16,760 nucleotides of DNA from a bacterium (GTDB lineage: Bacteria; UBP14; UBA6098; JAFGQG01), in NCBI GenBank assembly GCA_016930435.1, contig JAFGGQ010000137.1:1-16760 (forward strand), in the 5' to 3' direction. Positions 8,895 through 16,760 of the stretch are shown one piece after another; the stretch's first letter is position 1, and every line of letters begins with the position of its first letter. The notes under the pieces were generated by a model that saw only the letters and a list, made by a program, of their open reading frames with translations, had not been told where the DNA came from and did not search any database. Made by a program: the position numbers and the translations under genes.

Positions 8895-10232
8895 ATGATA
8901 TCATTAAGATCATTTTTGATATTTGTCCTCATCATATTAATTTCCATTGCCACACTATTTATCCCTTTTCGGGGGATGAGTGTTGGGGCTCACCGTGCAT
9001 TGGCTGTATTTATATTCGCCATATTTTGCTGGGTAACTGAGATCATCCCTATCGCCGCCACCGCCGGGATAATAGTGTCACTATTAGCCTACATGCTGCC
9101 ACCGGTTACAAAAGGCGCCAGTTACTCGGATTTTCTTGCTTCTTTTGCATCTCCTACGGTAATTCTCTTCGCCGGAGGATATTTCTTAGCAGCAGCAATG
9201 CAGAAGTTTCACCTGGATATCGTTTTTGCCCGGAGTATCCTTAAACGAACGGGGACATCCCCACGGTTCGTGCTGGCCGGGATAATGCTCACTACCGCTT
9301 TCCTCTCCATGTGGATGTCCAATACAGCCACCACTGCCCTTATGGTAGCGGCTATCCTTCCCCTAATTCAGAGGATCAAAGGTGACCCTTTTGCTAAAGC
9401 ATTGATCCTGGGAATTCCATTTTCAGCTAATGTCGGCGGTATTGGTACACCAATCGGTACCCCTCCTAATGCTATCGCCATTCAAGCCCTGGCAGGTACC
9501 GGAGAAGCAATTTCGTTCTTAAAATGGGTTTCATGGGGAATACCAATAGCTGTTATCCTGACCACCTTTATATGGTGGCTCCTTCAAAAATTATTCCCTT
9601 CGCAAAAGGATGTTATACAGGTCAATCTGGAACCCACAAAGATTACCTGGAAACACCTTCTGATTCTGATTACACTGATCATTACCGCCCTGCTCTGGCT
9701 AACCACCTCGATTCATCATATCCCTTCTGGAATGATAGCACTGATCCCCCCTATCGTATTCTTATCATCCGGTATCCTTAACCGGGATGATCTTCGCGCT
9801 ATCGGATGGGACGTGTTGATCCTGATGGCCGGAGGAATAGCCCTGGGATTGGGAATGAAGGTGTCCGGCCTCTCTATCTGGTTTATGGAGATATTCAGGT
9901 TCCAATCCCTGTCACTTACTGTATTGATCATCATCTTTGGAATAATGGCCCTGATAATGTCCAATTTCATAAGCCATACTGCTGCTACCAATATTCTTAT
10001 TCCACTGGGTATTGCTTTGGGGACGAATATCGGAGCCATTGCCATTACCACCGCCCTGATGTCATCCAGCGCTATGGCCCTGCCGGTCTCAACCCCTCCC
10101 AATGCCATCGCATACAGCTCCGGGATCATCGATTCCAGGGATATGAGAAAGGCAGGCATTATTGTAGGACTATTTGCTATGGTACTAAACTTTTTAATAG
10201 TAAAATATTATATACCCTTTATTATAAAATAA
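8895..10232 (+). CDS. DASS/SLC13-family anion transporter
   Basis: This 445-aa polytopic inner-membrane protein has about 11 hydrophobic segments. It belongs to the divalent anion:Na+ symporter family, whose members import dicarboxylates, sulfate, phosphate or related anions. The two pseudo-symmetric signature halves are visible: SNT at 142-144 followed by GIGTPIGTPPN, and a second motif at 356-366 followed by PVSTPPNAIAYSSG. The second motif reads S-N-F-I-S-H-T, so the position that is Asn in the usual SNT is His361. The substrate cannot be read from sequence. No clear Shine-Dalgarno precedes the ATG. The zinc-ribbon gene begins 34 nt downstream and may share the transcript. Confidence 0.92.
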   Translation: MISLRSFLIFVLIILISIATLFIPFRGMSVGAHRALAVFIFAIFCWVTEIIPIAATAGIIVSLLAYMLPPVTKGASYSDFLASFASPTVILFAGGYFLAAAMQKFHLDIVFARSILKRTGTSPRFVLAGIMLTTAFLSMWMSNTATTALMVAAILPLIQRIKGDPFAKALILGIPFSANVGGIGTPIGTPPNAIAIQALAGTGEAISFLKWVSWGIPIAVILTTFIWWLLQKLFPSQKDVIQVNLEPTKITWKHLLILITLIITALLWLTTSIHHIPSGMIALIPPIVFLSSGILNRDDLRAIGWDVLILMAGGIALGLGMKVSGLSIWFMEIFRFQSLSLTVLIIIFGIMALIMSNFISHTAATNILIPLGIALGTNIGAIAITTALMSSSAMALPVSTPPNAIAYSSGIIDSRDMRKAGIIVGLFAMVLNFLIVKYYIPFIIK

Positions 10233-10266
10233 AGTTTTTAAACGATCCAAATCAAGGAGGTTGATA

Positions 10267-10623
10267 TTGGAGAAGGTCCGTTATCAGCATTGTCCGAAAT
10301 GCAATTCCACTAATCTAAAAAACATTTTTTATATTAAGGCTGGGGAACGTCCCCAGGTATATGTTTGCTGCTCTGAATGCGGTACCTTTGTAGCAAAGTA
10401 TATTCTCGCCCAGTATATCTCAGACCAATGTTATGAATCCCTGTTGGAAATGATGCGAGGACCATTTGACAGCGGTAGAAATGTTGCGAAACGTATTAAA
10501 ACCCTCTGTTTTAATGCTCGTGAGGGATTTAATCAGGTTATGAACTTACTTGAAAAACAAGGTGAAGAGCAGAAATATCTGGAGGATATACTTATGGAAT
10601 CAGACTCTTTGGAGTCCGACTAA
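10267..10623 (+). CDS. Small zinc-ribbon protein, function unknown
   Basis: This 118-aa cytoplasmic protein is not recognised by name. Two Cys pairs, C-P-K-C near residue 8 and C-S-E-C near residue 35, about 25 residues apart, make a zinc ribbon. The C-terminal two thirds is probably helical and ends in an acidic tail (LEDILMESDSLESD). TTG 10267 is preferred as the start because AAGGAGG ends at 10260, 6 nt upstream. The in-frame TTG at 10261 would abut the Shine-Dalgarno with no spacer. The gene lies 34 nt after the DASS transporter. Roles in nucleic-acid binding or as a metal-binding adaptor are possible, but the sequence does not decide. Confidence 0.75.
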   Translation: MEKVRYQHCPKCNSTNLKNIFYIKAGERPQVYVCCSECGTFVAKYILAQYISDQCYESLLEMMRGPFDSGRNVAKRIKTLCFNAREGFNQVMNLLEKQGEEQKYLEDILMESDSLESD

Positions 10624-10717
10624 CAACATTGCGGTTTATCCACTTGCTATATACTAAATTTTTTTATTATTCAAACAACGCAAGCGCAATGTAGCACCCG
10701 CAATACTTTGCGTCGAT

Positions 10718-10888
10718 TTTTACGGATTTAAAATTGGGGTTATAAAAAATTCCCGTAAAATCAACACCCATTTCGCCTGGCAATCCCGTTACTATGATAA
10801 CATCATCCGAAATGAACAATCCTATTCCCAAATTACCGAATATATCGGCAACAATCCATCATAAATGGCAGGATTAAATCCAAACCTT
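10718..10888 (+). pseudogene. C-terminal remnant of a REP-associated tyrosine transposase
   Basis: Frame +, with codons aligned to 10769, reads YGFKIGVIKN, then HFAWQSRYYDNIIRNE and ITEYIGNNPS before TAA at 10862. This matches the C-terminal part of Y1_Tnp/RAYT proteins (typically GFK..VTK, FAWQSRYYDHIIRNE, EYI.NNP.KW..D). Omitting the T at 10862 restores S-K-W-Q-D, and L-N-P-N then appears in the original frame, so the tail carries small indels. The N-terminal part with the catalytic HUH histidines is missing. An upstream stop at 10655-10657 closes the frame and no start is available. In-frame text from about 10676 to 10717 (RKRNVAPAI) may be more of the element, but this is uncertain. RAYTs are domesticated IS200/IS605-like transposases linked to REP palindromes. 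Confidence 0.75.
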
Positions 10889-10890
10889 CT

Positions 10891-13557
10891 CTATTTCTCA
10901 GCGGTTTCAGCTGGGTACATTATTATGGTTACCGGGTTATTGAAGTACTTCTGAGCAACCCGGATAACATCATCTTTGGTTACTGATCTCATTTTTTCAG
11001 GGTATTTATCACTGTAAGCAAATCCAAATCCATATAGTTCATCTAATCCTGCACTGCTGACCAGATCGCCTTGTTCTTGCCTTGCCATGACATACTGCTC
11101 AGCAGATGCTTCCATTACCCTTTTCAGCTCAGCTTCCTCAAAATCTCCTGATTTCAACCGGTCAAACTGTTTTAAAATAATTACCTTGACCGTATCCAAT
11201 TGAGTTGGTTCAAACTGGGAGGTTATAGTAAACCTGCCTCCGTATAAATTACTGCTTGAACTAGCCCAGGTAATATAAACCAGGTCACGTTTTCCCCTAA
11301 GCTCAACCGACAACCAACCGGATAAACCACCTGTCCCGTTTAATAGGGCAGATGCTCCTCTTAGAGCCCACTTATCCTCCTCATTATAGGAATCACAGCC
11401 GTCGAATCCCATTATCAGAGTGACCTGTTCCCTATTTACCTCTTTTTTATATTCCCCGGGAGCATCATGCCTCTTTTGAGGAGGTATCGCAGGCAATTCT
11501 ATCCCTTTTGACTTAGCTTTACAGAATATTCTTTCGATTCGATCAGCCATTTCATCGACGGAAATAGGACCGGAAGCCGCGATCACCGTATTAACCGGCT
11601 CAAAACGGCTCCACCAGTATTCTTTAGCCTGATCAGCGGTAAATCCAGAAACTGCCTCCTCAATTCCGTACAGGGACTGCCCATAGGGATGACCATCATA
11701 GAATTTGTCGTTGAAGAACAGATACGCTTCCGAGGACCAGGAATCATACTGAGAGCGAATCTGGTTTAGCTGCTGATCCACCAGCTTCTTTTCAACATTC
11801 TTTGGGAATACCGGGTAAAGAAGCATCTCCGAAATAAGGTCAAGGGCATCATCAAGGTCCGAGGAAACAAAATTTGAGGACAGGTACATGGTATGCTGGC
11901 CGCAGCTGCCGTCAATACTAATACCGAGGTCGTCCATCCTGCCTACCAGACTCTCAAATGAAGGATACTTTTTGGTACCCTCCCGAAGATATGAGGAGGT
12001 ATAATAAGCAAGTCCCGGTTTGTCTTCCGGATCAAATAATGCTCCTCCCATCATATAGATATAAAGATCTATGGTAGGAAGCGCTGGATTTTCTGCAAGT
12101 ACCATCTTCATCCCGTTCTCAAGCTCCCGTACCTCAAAACTGGGACGGCCCGAAGCCTTTCTGGAAAAGAGTAAAGTGTCATTAGGATGCTCTGCACCAA
12201 TTGGTTTTAAAATTGCTATAACCATGTGTTCCGGAACCAGGTATTTTTGAGCAACCTGCTTGACATCCAAAGGGGAAACCCTGTTGATCATGGAAAAGTA
12301 AAAATCGGCAGTGAAGGCTTTACCACTTCGCATAAAATTGTACATCATGGTGGAGGTCTGGCCCTCTACAGTTTCAGCTTCCTTGAGCACCTGTTTGGAA
12401 ATAATGCGCTTTGCCCAATCCACTTCATCCTGGGTCACTCCGGACTCCTGTACCTTTTCGATCTCATCCCAGAGGGCAGCTATGACCATATCACGATTCT
12501 GGTAATCAAAGCTGCAGTTGATCATAAACTGGCCCCTCTCATTATATTTTTCAGAAGAATATGCTGAAATTGAATTAGCGAGGGGCTGTGGGTTGTTTAC
12601 CAGTCGAAGATCAAGCCTGGAAGTAGCCACCCCGGAAAGGATCATTCCAAGAATTCTAAGGGCGGCTTGGTCGTTTTCCCCGTAAAAAGAAGTAGGAAAT
12701 CCCATTTTCAAATTGGTCATTTTCACATCCATTTCCTTTTCCACCACCCTGGCTGCAACAGGCAAAGGTTCTATAAGCCATGGGGTATCCTGTAACGGCT
12801 GGCGTGGCCAACCCGACCACATACTATCAACCATCGCCTTGACATAATCCGGGGTTAAATCACCCGCTATCGCCAAAATGGTATTATTGGGCACGTAGCG
12901 AGCGGTATAATAGTCCACCAGATCCTGACGGGTAAGGCATAGGAAATTCTCCTTGTAACCGATGGTAGGATACTGATATGGACTCCACCGGTAAAAAGCT
13001 TCGCTGTATGTTTGCCAGATCACCCTTCCCGGCTCCTCATTACCCTTGCTGATCTCCTGGGTGATCACTCCCTTTTCCCGGGCTATCTCAAAGGAATCAA
13101 AAGCGCACTCCTGGACATTTTCCGCTAAGTACAGAAGTAACGGACGGAAACTACGGACCGGAGCCGTACCATAGTAACAGGTCACCTCACTGGTTGTATA
13201 GGCATTAGTGCTGAGACCGTTTTCCTGGATCATTAGCTTATATTCATTCTCAGTATGTTTGGCAGTGCTGCCTCCTGATACAATATGTTCTAAATAGTGT
13301 GAAATTCCACAGCCCAAATATTTTCCCTCGGAGCTGGCGCCGGTTTTTATTAAAGCCCGGACATTAACCACCGGTACAGTATGATTCTCCCAGAATAGGA
13401 CCTCCAGACCATTGTCAAGGGTCCAGTGATGAATAGGAGGCCGGGGCACCAGGGAATCGGGTACCCATTGATGAAATAGAGGAAGGTCTTCCACGGCATA
13501 CAGGAAAACCATGGATAGAATAAGGATAACCACCGTTAATTTAAGTGCTCGCATCAT
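10891..13557 (-). CDS. Secreted two-domain M16 zinc metallopeptidase
   Basis: The 888-aa pitrilysin/insulinase-family protein has a signal peptide (about 1-21). The N-terminal M16 domain (about 45-460) carries the inverted zinc motif H87-Y-L-E90-H91. Glu168, 77 residues after His91, is the expected third ligand. The C-terminal M16 domain (about 475-885) has PGLAYYTSSYLREGT at the equivalent place and lacks HxxEH, so it is the inactive partner half. Such proteins close as a clamshell around peptides; the likely role is degradation of peptides in the periplasm or outside the cell. Two adjacent ATGs are possible starts. The AGGAG at 13560-13564 is 2 nt from ATG 13557 and 5 nt from ATG 13554, so the second (887 aa) may be the real one. 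It lies 135 nt downstream of the acyl-CoA synthetase gene on the same strand. Confidence 0.93.
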   Translation of the reverse strand: MMRALKLTVVILILSMVFLYAVEDLPLFHQWVPDSLVPRPPIHHWTLDNGLEVLFWENHTVPVVNVRALIKTGASSEGKYLGCGISHYLEHIVSGGSTAKHTENEYKLMIQENGLSTNAYTTSEVTCYYGTAPVRSFRPLLLYLAENVQECAFDSFEIAREKGVITQEISKGNEEPGRVIWQTYSEAFYRWSPYQYPTIGYKENFLCLTRQDLVDYYTARYVPNNTILAIAGDLTPDYVKAMVDSMWSGWPRQPLQDTPWLIEPLPVAARVVEKEMDVKMTNLKMGFPTSFYGENDQAALRILGMILSGVATSRLDLRLVNNPQPLANSISAYSSEKYNERGQFMINCSFDYQNRDMVIAALWDEIEKVQESGVTQDEVDWAKRIISKQVLKEAETVEGQTSTMMYNFMRSGKAFTADFYFSMINRVSPLDVKQVAQKYLVPEHMVIAILKPIGAEHPNDTLLFSRKASGRPSFEVRELENGMKMVLAENPALPTIDLYIYMMGGALFDPEDKPGLAYYTSSYLREGTKKYPSFESLVGRMDDLGISIDGSCGQHTMYLSSNFVSSDLDDALDLISEMLLYPVFPKNVEKKLVDQQLNQIRSQYDSWSSEAYLFFNDKFYDGHPYGQSLYGIEEAVSGFTADQAKEYWWSRFEPVNTVIAASGPISVDEMADRIERIFCKAKSKGIELPAIPPQKRHDAPGEYKKEVNREQVTLIMGFDGCDSYNEEDKWALRGASALLNGTGGLSGWLSVELRGKRDLVYITWASSSSNLYGGRFTITSQFEPTQLDTVKVIILKQFDRLKSGDFEEAELKRVMEASAEQYVMARQEQGDLVSSAGLDELYGFGFAYSDKYPEKMRSVTKDDVIRVAQKYFNNPVTIIMYPAETAEK

Positions 13558-13692
13558 ATCTCCTTTCTTACTTTTTTTTATTTCTAATCCATCGCTTAAA
13601 ACCTAAAATAAGATTAATAAAGTACAATATTTTTAGGGAAAGGCAAGCGGAAAGGATTTATTCCCCCAGTTCGATCCGGAGGATAAAATTAC

Positions 13693-15474
13693 TTAGCCCC
13701 GACCGTTGATCACTGACTGCAGAGAACTCAGCTTTTCCTTATAGATCTCTTCAATCTTGGACCGCCGTGGTTTCAGTGTAGGAGTGAGCTCAAGCCCGAT
13801 TTCAAATGGTTTAGGAAGGATAATAAATTCCTGGATCCTTTCATAAGTCTTAAATTCGCCTTTGGAATTTACATATTTTTTTATCTCTTCCCTGTAAAGC
13901 TGTTTTATGGCGGAATATTCAAGACATTCTTCAATTCTATCAGTGGAATATGCTATTTCATTTTCCTGACAATACTTCTTTAAGGCCTCAAAGTTGGGGA
14001 CAATAATAGCCCCCAGCTTTTTCCAGTCCTGACCGGTAACTACCGCGATGTCAATGAAGTCACTTTTGCTCAATTCAGTTTCCAGTGGGATGGGATTCAC
14101 ATTTTTCCCGTTAGAAAGGACAATAATATCCTTCTCCCGACCGCTGATTATGAGATTACCTCCCTTATCAAAATAAGCAAGGTCGCCGGTATCGAACCAA
14201 CCATCGTTATCCAAAACCTTGTGGGTTTCTTCATAATTACGGTAATATCCTTTCATTACGTTGGGACCTTTGACATAAAGAACGCCCTTTTCTCCGGCCG
14301 GCAGTTCTTTTCCGGTTTCAAAATCAATGATCTTCCCCTGAACATTTTCCAGCAAGGGACCGACCGTATGTAGGGCTCTTGAACCTGGTTTGCGTACCGA
14401 TATCACCGGGCTGGTTTCGGTTAAACCATAACCTTCCAATATTTCAATGCCAGCTGCATCAAAAAAAACATCGATAAATGGGGGGAGTGAACTCCCCCCT
14501 GATACTGCATAACGGAATTTTCCCCCTAACTTACTCCGCAATTCCGAAAACACCTTTTTCTCCAATAATCTCCGCGCAAAGGGAGCTACCAGAAAAGCTG
14601 CCCCATGTGATTCACCGGTAGCAGCTTTCAGACTGATATCAAAAATCTTCCGCTCCAGCTTACCCTTTTCCTTAACCTTTTTCATTACCCGGTCGTAAAT
14701 CATTTCCCAGATCCTGGGGACGGAGGCCAGTATAGTAGGTTTTTGTTCCTGAAAATCATCCAGCAAAGTATGGGCAACAGTATAAAAGGTTTCAGCCCCA
14801 ACAGCAACAGCAGAATATTTAACGATCCTCTCAAAAACATGCCAGGCAGGCAATATCGATAATAGCTTGTCATCCGAACTAAGATCGATCCGTTTGATGA
14901 CCTCCGTCACATTGCTTATGAAATTAAAATGGCTTAATTCCACACCCTTGGGGACTCCTGTAGTACCGGAGGTATAAATTATCCCGGCAGTATGGTTCCC
15001 CTTGATTACAGGGATACTCTTACTTGAGTCCACGCCCATTTGCTGCAAGCTTAGGATATTGTATTCCCCCTCGATCTCCTGAATAGTATATATAAGATGT
15101 AATTCGGAATGCTTATACCGGTTGAGCTTGCTCAGAAAATCCCTGTCCTCTACTATCGCAACTTTTGCACGGCTATGCTCAAGAATGAAGTTGAGCTCCT
15201 CTGGACTGGAATATTTTCCACGTGGTACATCCACCATCCCAGCATTGTTTATTGCCAGATTTAGAATTATCCATTCCGGAATATTCTTGGACAGCAAGGC
15301 TACCCGGTCGCCAGATTCTAAACCTAATTCTAACAATCCTTTACTGTAATTTTGGATTTGATGGTAAAGCTCCTTGTAGCTTATTTTAAAGGTACTCTCC
15401 CCCTGTTTCCAGGAAAGAGCTGTAAGCTCACCGAAACTTTCAAAGCGTCGAACCAAATCCTGAATCGTATGCAT
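13693..15474 (-). CDS. Long-chain acyl-CoA synthetase (AMP-forming)
   Basis: The 593-aa adenylate-forming (ANL superfamily) enzyme activates fatty acids through acyl-AMP to acyl-CoA. The phosphate-binding loop YTSGTTGVPKG is at 167-177. Later come GYGLTETSP (A5), GWFDTGDLAYFD (A7) and SGREKDIIVLSNGKNVNP (A8 hinge). Lys568 in LTPTLKPRR is the likely A10 catalytic lysine. Length and motif details (VDVPRG, LTPTLK) fit the FAA1/FadD15-like long-chain group rather than acetyl-CoA synthetases. There is no signal peptide, so it acts in the cytoplasm or at the inner membrane. The chain length is not determinable here. The ATG is preceded by a weak GGGG. The neighbouring patatin would release free fatty acids, but it is 5.7 kb away on the other strand, so any link is speculative. 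Confidence 0.94.
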   Translation of the reverse strand: MHTIQDLVRRFESFGELTALSWKQGESTFKISYKELYHQIQNYSKGLLELGLESGDRVALLSKNIPEWIILNLAINNAGMVDVPRGKYSSPEELNFILEHSRAKVAIVEDRDFLSKLNRYKHSELHLIYTIQEIEGEYNILSLQQMGVDSSKSIPVIKGNHTAGIIYTSGTTGVPKGVELSHFNFISNVTEVIKRIDLSSDDKLLSILPAWHVFERIVKYSAVAVGAETFYTVAHTLLDDFQEQKPTILASVPRIWEMIYDRVMKKVKEKGKLERKIFDISLKAATGESHGAAFLVAPFARRLLEKKVFSELRSKLGGKFRYAVSGGSSLPPFIDVFFDAAGIEILEGYGLTETSPVISVRKPGSRALHTVGPLLENVQGKIIDFETGKELPAGEKGVLYVKGPNVMKGYYRNYEETHKVLDNDGWFDTGDLAYFDKGGNLIISGREKDIIVLSNGKNVNPIPLETELSKSDFIDIAVVTGQDWKKLGAIIVPNFEALKKYCQENEIAYSTDRIEECLEYSAIKQLYREEIKKYVNSKGEFKTYERIQEFIILPKPFEIGLELTPTLKPRRSKIEEIYKEKLSSLQSVINGRG

Positions 15475-15550
15475 ATTCTTGCCCCAAATTTAAAGATTTT
15501 ACTGATATTTTAAAAAAATTTATTAGTCCCTTAGGTTAATTATTAAATAT

Positions 15551-15578
15551 ATTATATGCTAATCAGCATTTTTAACAA
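15551..15578 (-). promoter_or_regulatory. Promoter of the acyl-CoA synthetase gene
   Basis: On the minus strand TTGTTA (15573-15578) and an exact TATAAT (15551-15556) are separated by 16 nt, a near-consensus sigma-70 promoter about 77 nt upstream of the ATG. The spacer contains ATGCT-AATC-AGCAT (15556-15569), a 5-bp inverted repeat that could be an operator or chance. Confidence 0.5.
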
Positions 15579-15614
15579 GAATTAATTCAGCATTTATAGG
15601 CTTCAATTCCCTAT

Positions 15615-16760
15615 CTACTTGGCAAATATTACCCTTTTTGATAGTTGAATATCTCCAAAGTCAGCTCTGATAATGTAGATTCCGGTGGGTACCGTCGGTT
15701 CCGGAGCCCAGAGAATCTCCTCATGGTTTGGTAAATTGTGATTTGATGGATGCAGGTTACCGTGAAATTCGGAAATTATATGGCCGGCAAGGTCGTAGAT
15801 TTTAACCTGCCAATCAGCCAGCATAGTAATACGGGGCGATGAATATATTTGCAGATAAGCAGGATTATTAAATTCAAAGGTGATGGTAGTTGCATGATTA
15901 AATGGATTCGGATATGCTGTAATTGAATATTCAGTCGGCTGCACTTGAAATTCTTCAACCGCAGTCGGATATTCCTCATACCTGAATCTTACTTCATAAG
16001 GAGCATCTGAACCCTGCGTCCAGATCACACAGCAATTTGAAACGCTGGGATAATGAACTTCCACGTCATCATAGACATCCCTGAATTTGTAGGAGGTCCA
16101 ATGATGAGGAGAAAGACCATCATAGTAATTTTGCGCCATGATATCCTCTCTATCATCACTGTTATCCTCCCAGTAAAGATAGGACCAGGTTAGTCCTACC
16201 GTTGAAACTACGGGATATCCCGAGAAACCTGTGGTTGAATCTCCTCCGCCATTTCCTCCGTAAAAAAAGGCATCGCCACGGTTCTCCCAGCAAGCAGAGA
16301 GACTATCCTCACCATGACAGTAGTCCAGCGAAGGATGGTCCAGGTGCATCCAGTCATAAGCGATCGCTTCATGAGCAGACCAAATCCTATCTGACAAATA
16401 TGCATGCCGGATGGAATATGGGGTTTCGCATGGGGGATCCTCACTGCGCCATAGAACATGCACTTGCTGTCCATTGAAAATACTGATGGTGGGATAAGTA
16501 TCATATATCATGCTGCTATGGCTCAAATTTATGGAAGTTCCGGGAACGCAATATGAGGAGCTGTAATAATAATAGATTTCAGAATTTCCTAAAAGGTTAT
16601 ATTGCCATACTACGTGTACCCCGCCGCTATCATCCACAACGATGGCCGGCATAGTGCAGAAACCGGAGCTGTAACTCAACCTTAACGGTGTACAAAAATC
16701 ATAAGGGCACTCTAAAAATATCTCGCTGAATCCAGCGGAATCGGATTCATAGACGATCAC
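15615..16760 (-). CDS. Secreted propeller-like protein with type IX sorting domain (5' partial)
   Basis: The gene is cut by the right edge; 381 C-terminal residues are present and the true start and signal peptide lie outside. Residues about 30-260 contain repeats anchored by x-P-x-h-S/V (Pro at 38, 90, 143, 183 and 238), usually followed by a Trp strand such as GGVHVVWQ, QQVHVLWR or YLYWED. This spacing of 40-55 residues suggests blades of a beta-propeller of sialidase/BNR type, though no clear Asp-box is complete. Residues about 275-381 form a type A C-terminal sorting domain: YPNPFNHATTITFEF, VKIYDLAGHIISEF and PTGIYIIRADF, ending in SKRVIFAK. Such domains send proteins through the type IX secretion system to the surface or medium. 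The ligand or activity is unknown. Confidence 0.82.
   Translation of the reverse strand: MIVYESDSAGFSEIFLECPYDFCTPLRLSYSSGFCTMPAIVVDDSGGVHVVWQYNLLGNSEIYYYYSSSYCVPGTSINLSHSSMIYDTYPTISIFNGQQVHVLWRSEDPPCETPYSIRHAYLSDRIWSAHEAIAYDWMHLDHPSLDYCHGEDSLSACWENRGDAFFYGGNGGGDSTTGFSGYPVVSTVGLTWSYLYWEDNSDDREDIMAQNYYDGLSPHHWTSYKFRDVYDDVEVHYPSVSNCCVIWTQGSDAPYEVRFRYEEYPTAVEEFQVQPTEYSITAYPNPFNHATTITFEFNNPAYLQIYSSPRITMLADWQVKIYDLAGHIISEFHGNLHPSNHNLPNHEEILWAPEPTVPTGIYIIRADFGDIQLSKRVIFAK

Noticed and set aside
9716-10264. Open frames of 147 codons (minus strand) and 152 codons (plus strand) inside the transporter gene
   Set aside because: Both are shadows of the hydrophobic DASS coding sequence in other frames and neither shows its own start signal.
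10679-10713. REP palindrome candidate with CGCAA and TTGCG arms next to the transposase remnant
   Set aside because: The arms are only 5 bp with a 24-nt loop and may be part of the decayed coding sequence; no second copy is present in the window to test it.
16202-16504. Overlapping open frames of about 90-100 codons on both strands inside the type IX cargo gene
   Set aside because: The main minus-strand frame has clear propeller repeats and a sorting domain; these are alternative-frame readings of it.

Overview
The window looks like a chromosomal segment of a Gram-negative bacterium of the FCB superphylum (Bacteroidota, Cloacimonadota, Marinimicrobia, KSB1 and similar). The phylum cannot be fixed from this sequence. 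The pointers are a C-terminal type IX secretion-type sorting domain, a patatin fused to POTRA domains and an outer-membrane barrel, several signal-peptide proteins, moderate to low GC, and AT-rich intergenic DNA with weak ribosome-binding sites on several genes. No CRISPR array, tRNA, rRNA, intact insertion sequence or prophage was seen.

Left part (1-2402, + strand): a translation pair. tyrS (tyrosyl-tRNA synthetase) is followed after 24 nt by prfB (release factor 2). The first 21 codons of prfB lie in another frame and are joined to the rest by a classical programmed +1 frameshift (SD-like AGGGG, then CTT TGA C), so the gene runs 1319-2402 and not from the GTG at 1386.

Centre-left (2518-8028, + strand): three closely spaced genes (gaps of 15 and 33 nt), all with signal peptides. 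They encode a 647-aa protein with twelve copies of a 25-27 residue D-x-x-G-x-D-x-Y solenoid repeat, a 308-aa exported HEAT-repeat protein, and an 863-aa patatin phospholipase with POTRA domains and a C-terminal outer-membrane barrel. This envelope cluster is the best candidate here for an undescribed system. The grouping is seen in the sequence; a shared function is inference.

Middle (8067-10623): a 222-aa probable outer-membrane protein on the minus strand is divergent from a DASS/SLC13-family anion transporter. The transporter is followed after 34 nt by a 118-aa zinc-ribbon protein that probably starts at TTG. The divergent spacer holds a 9-bp perfect inverted repeat around a TTGACA box.

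Right part (10624-16760): a 267-nt gap contains a decayed C-terminal remnant of a REP-associated tyrosine transposase. The minus strand then carries, in transcription order, a secreted protein with a repeated propeller-like region and a type IX sorting domain (its start lies beyond the window), a long-chain acyl-CoA synthetase, and a secreted two-domain M16 zinc peptidase. The window thus combines housekeeping translation genes with envelope, lipid and secreted-protein functions.
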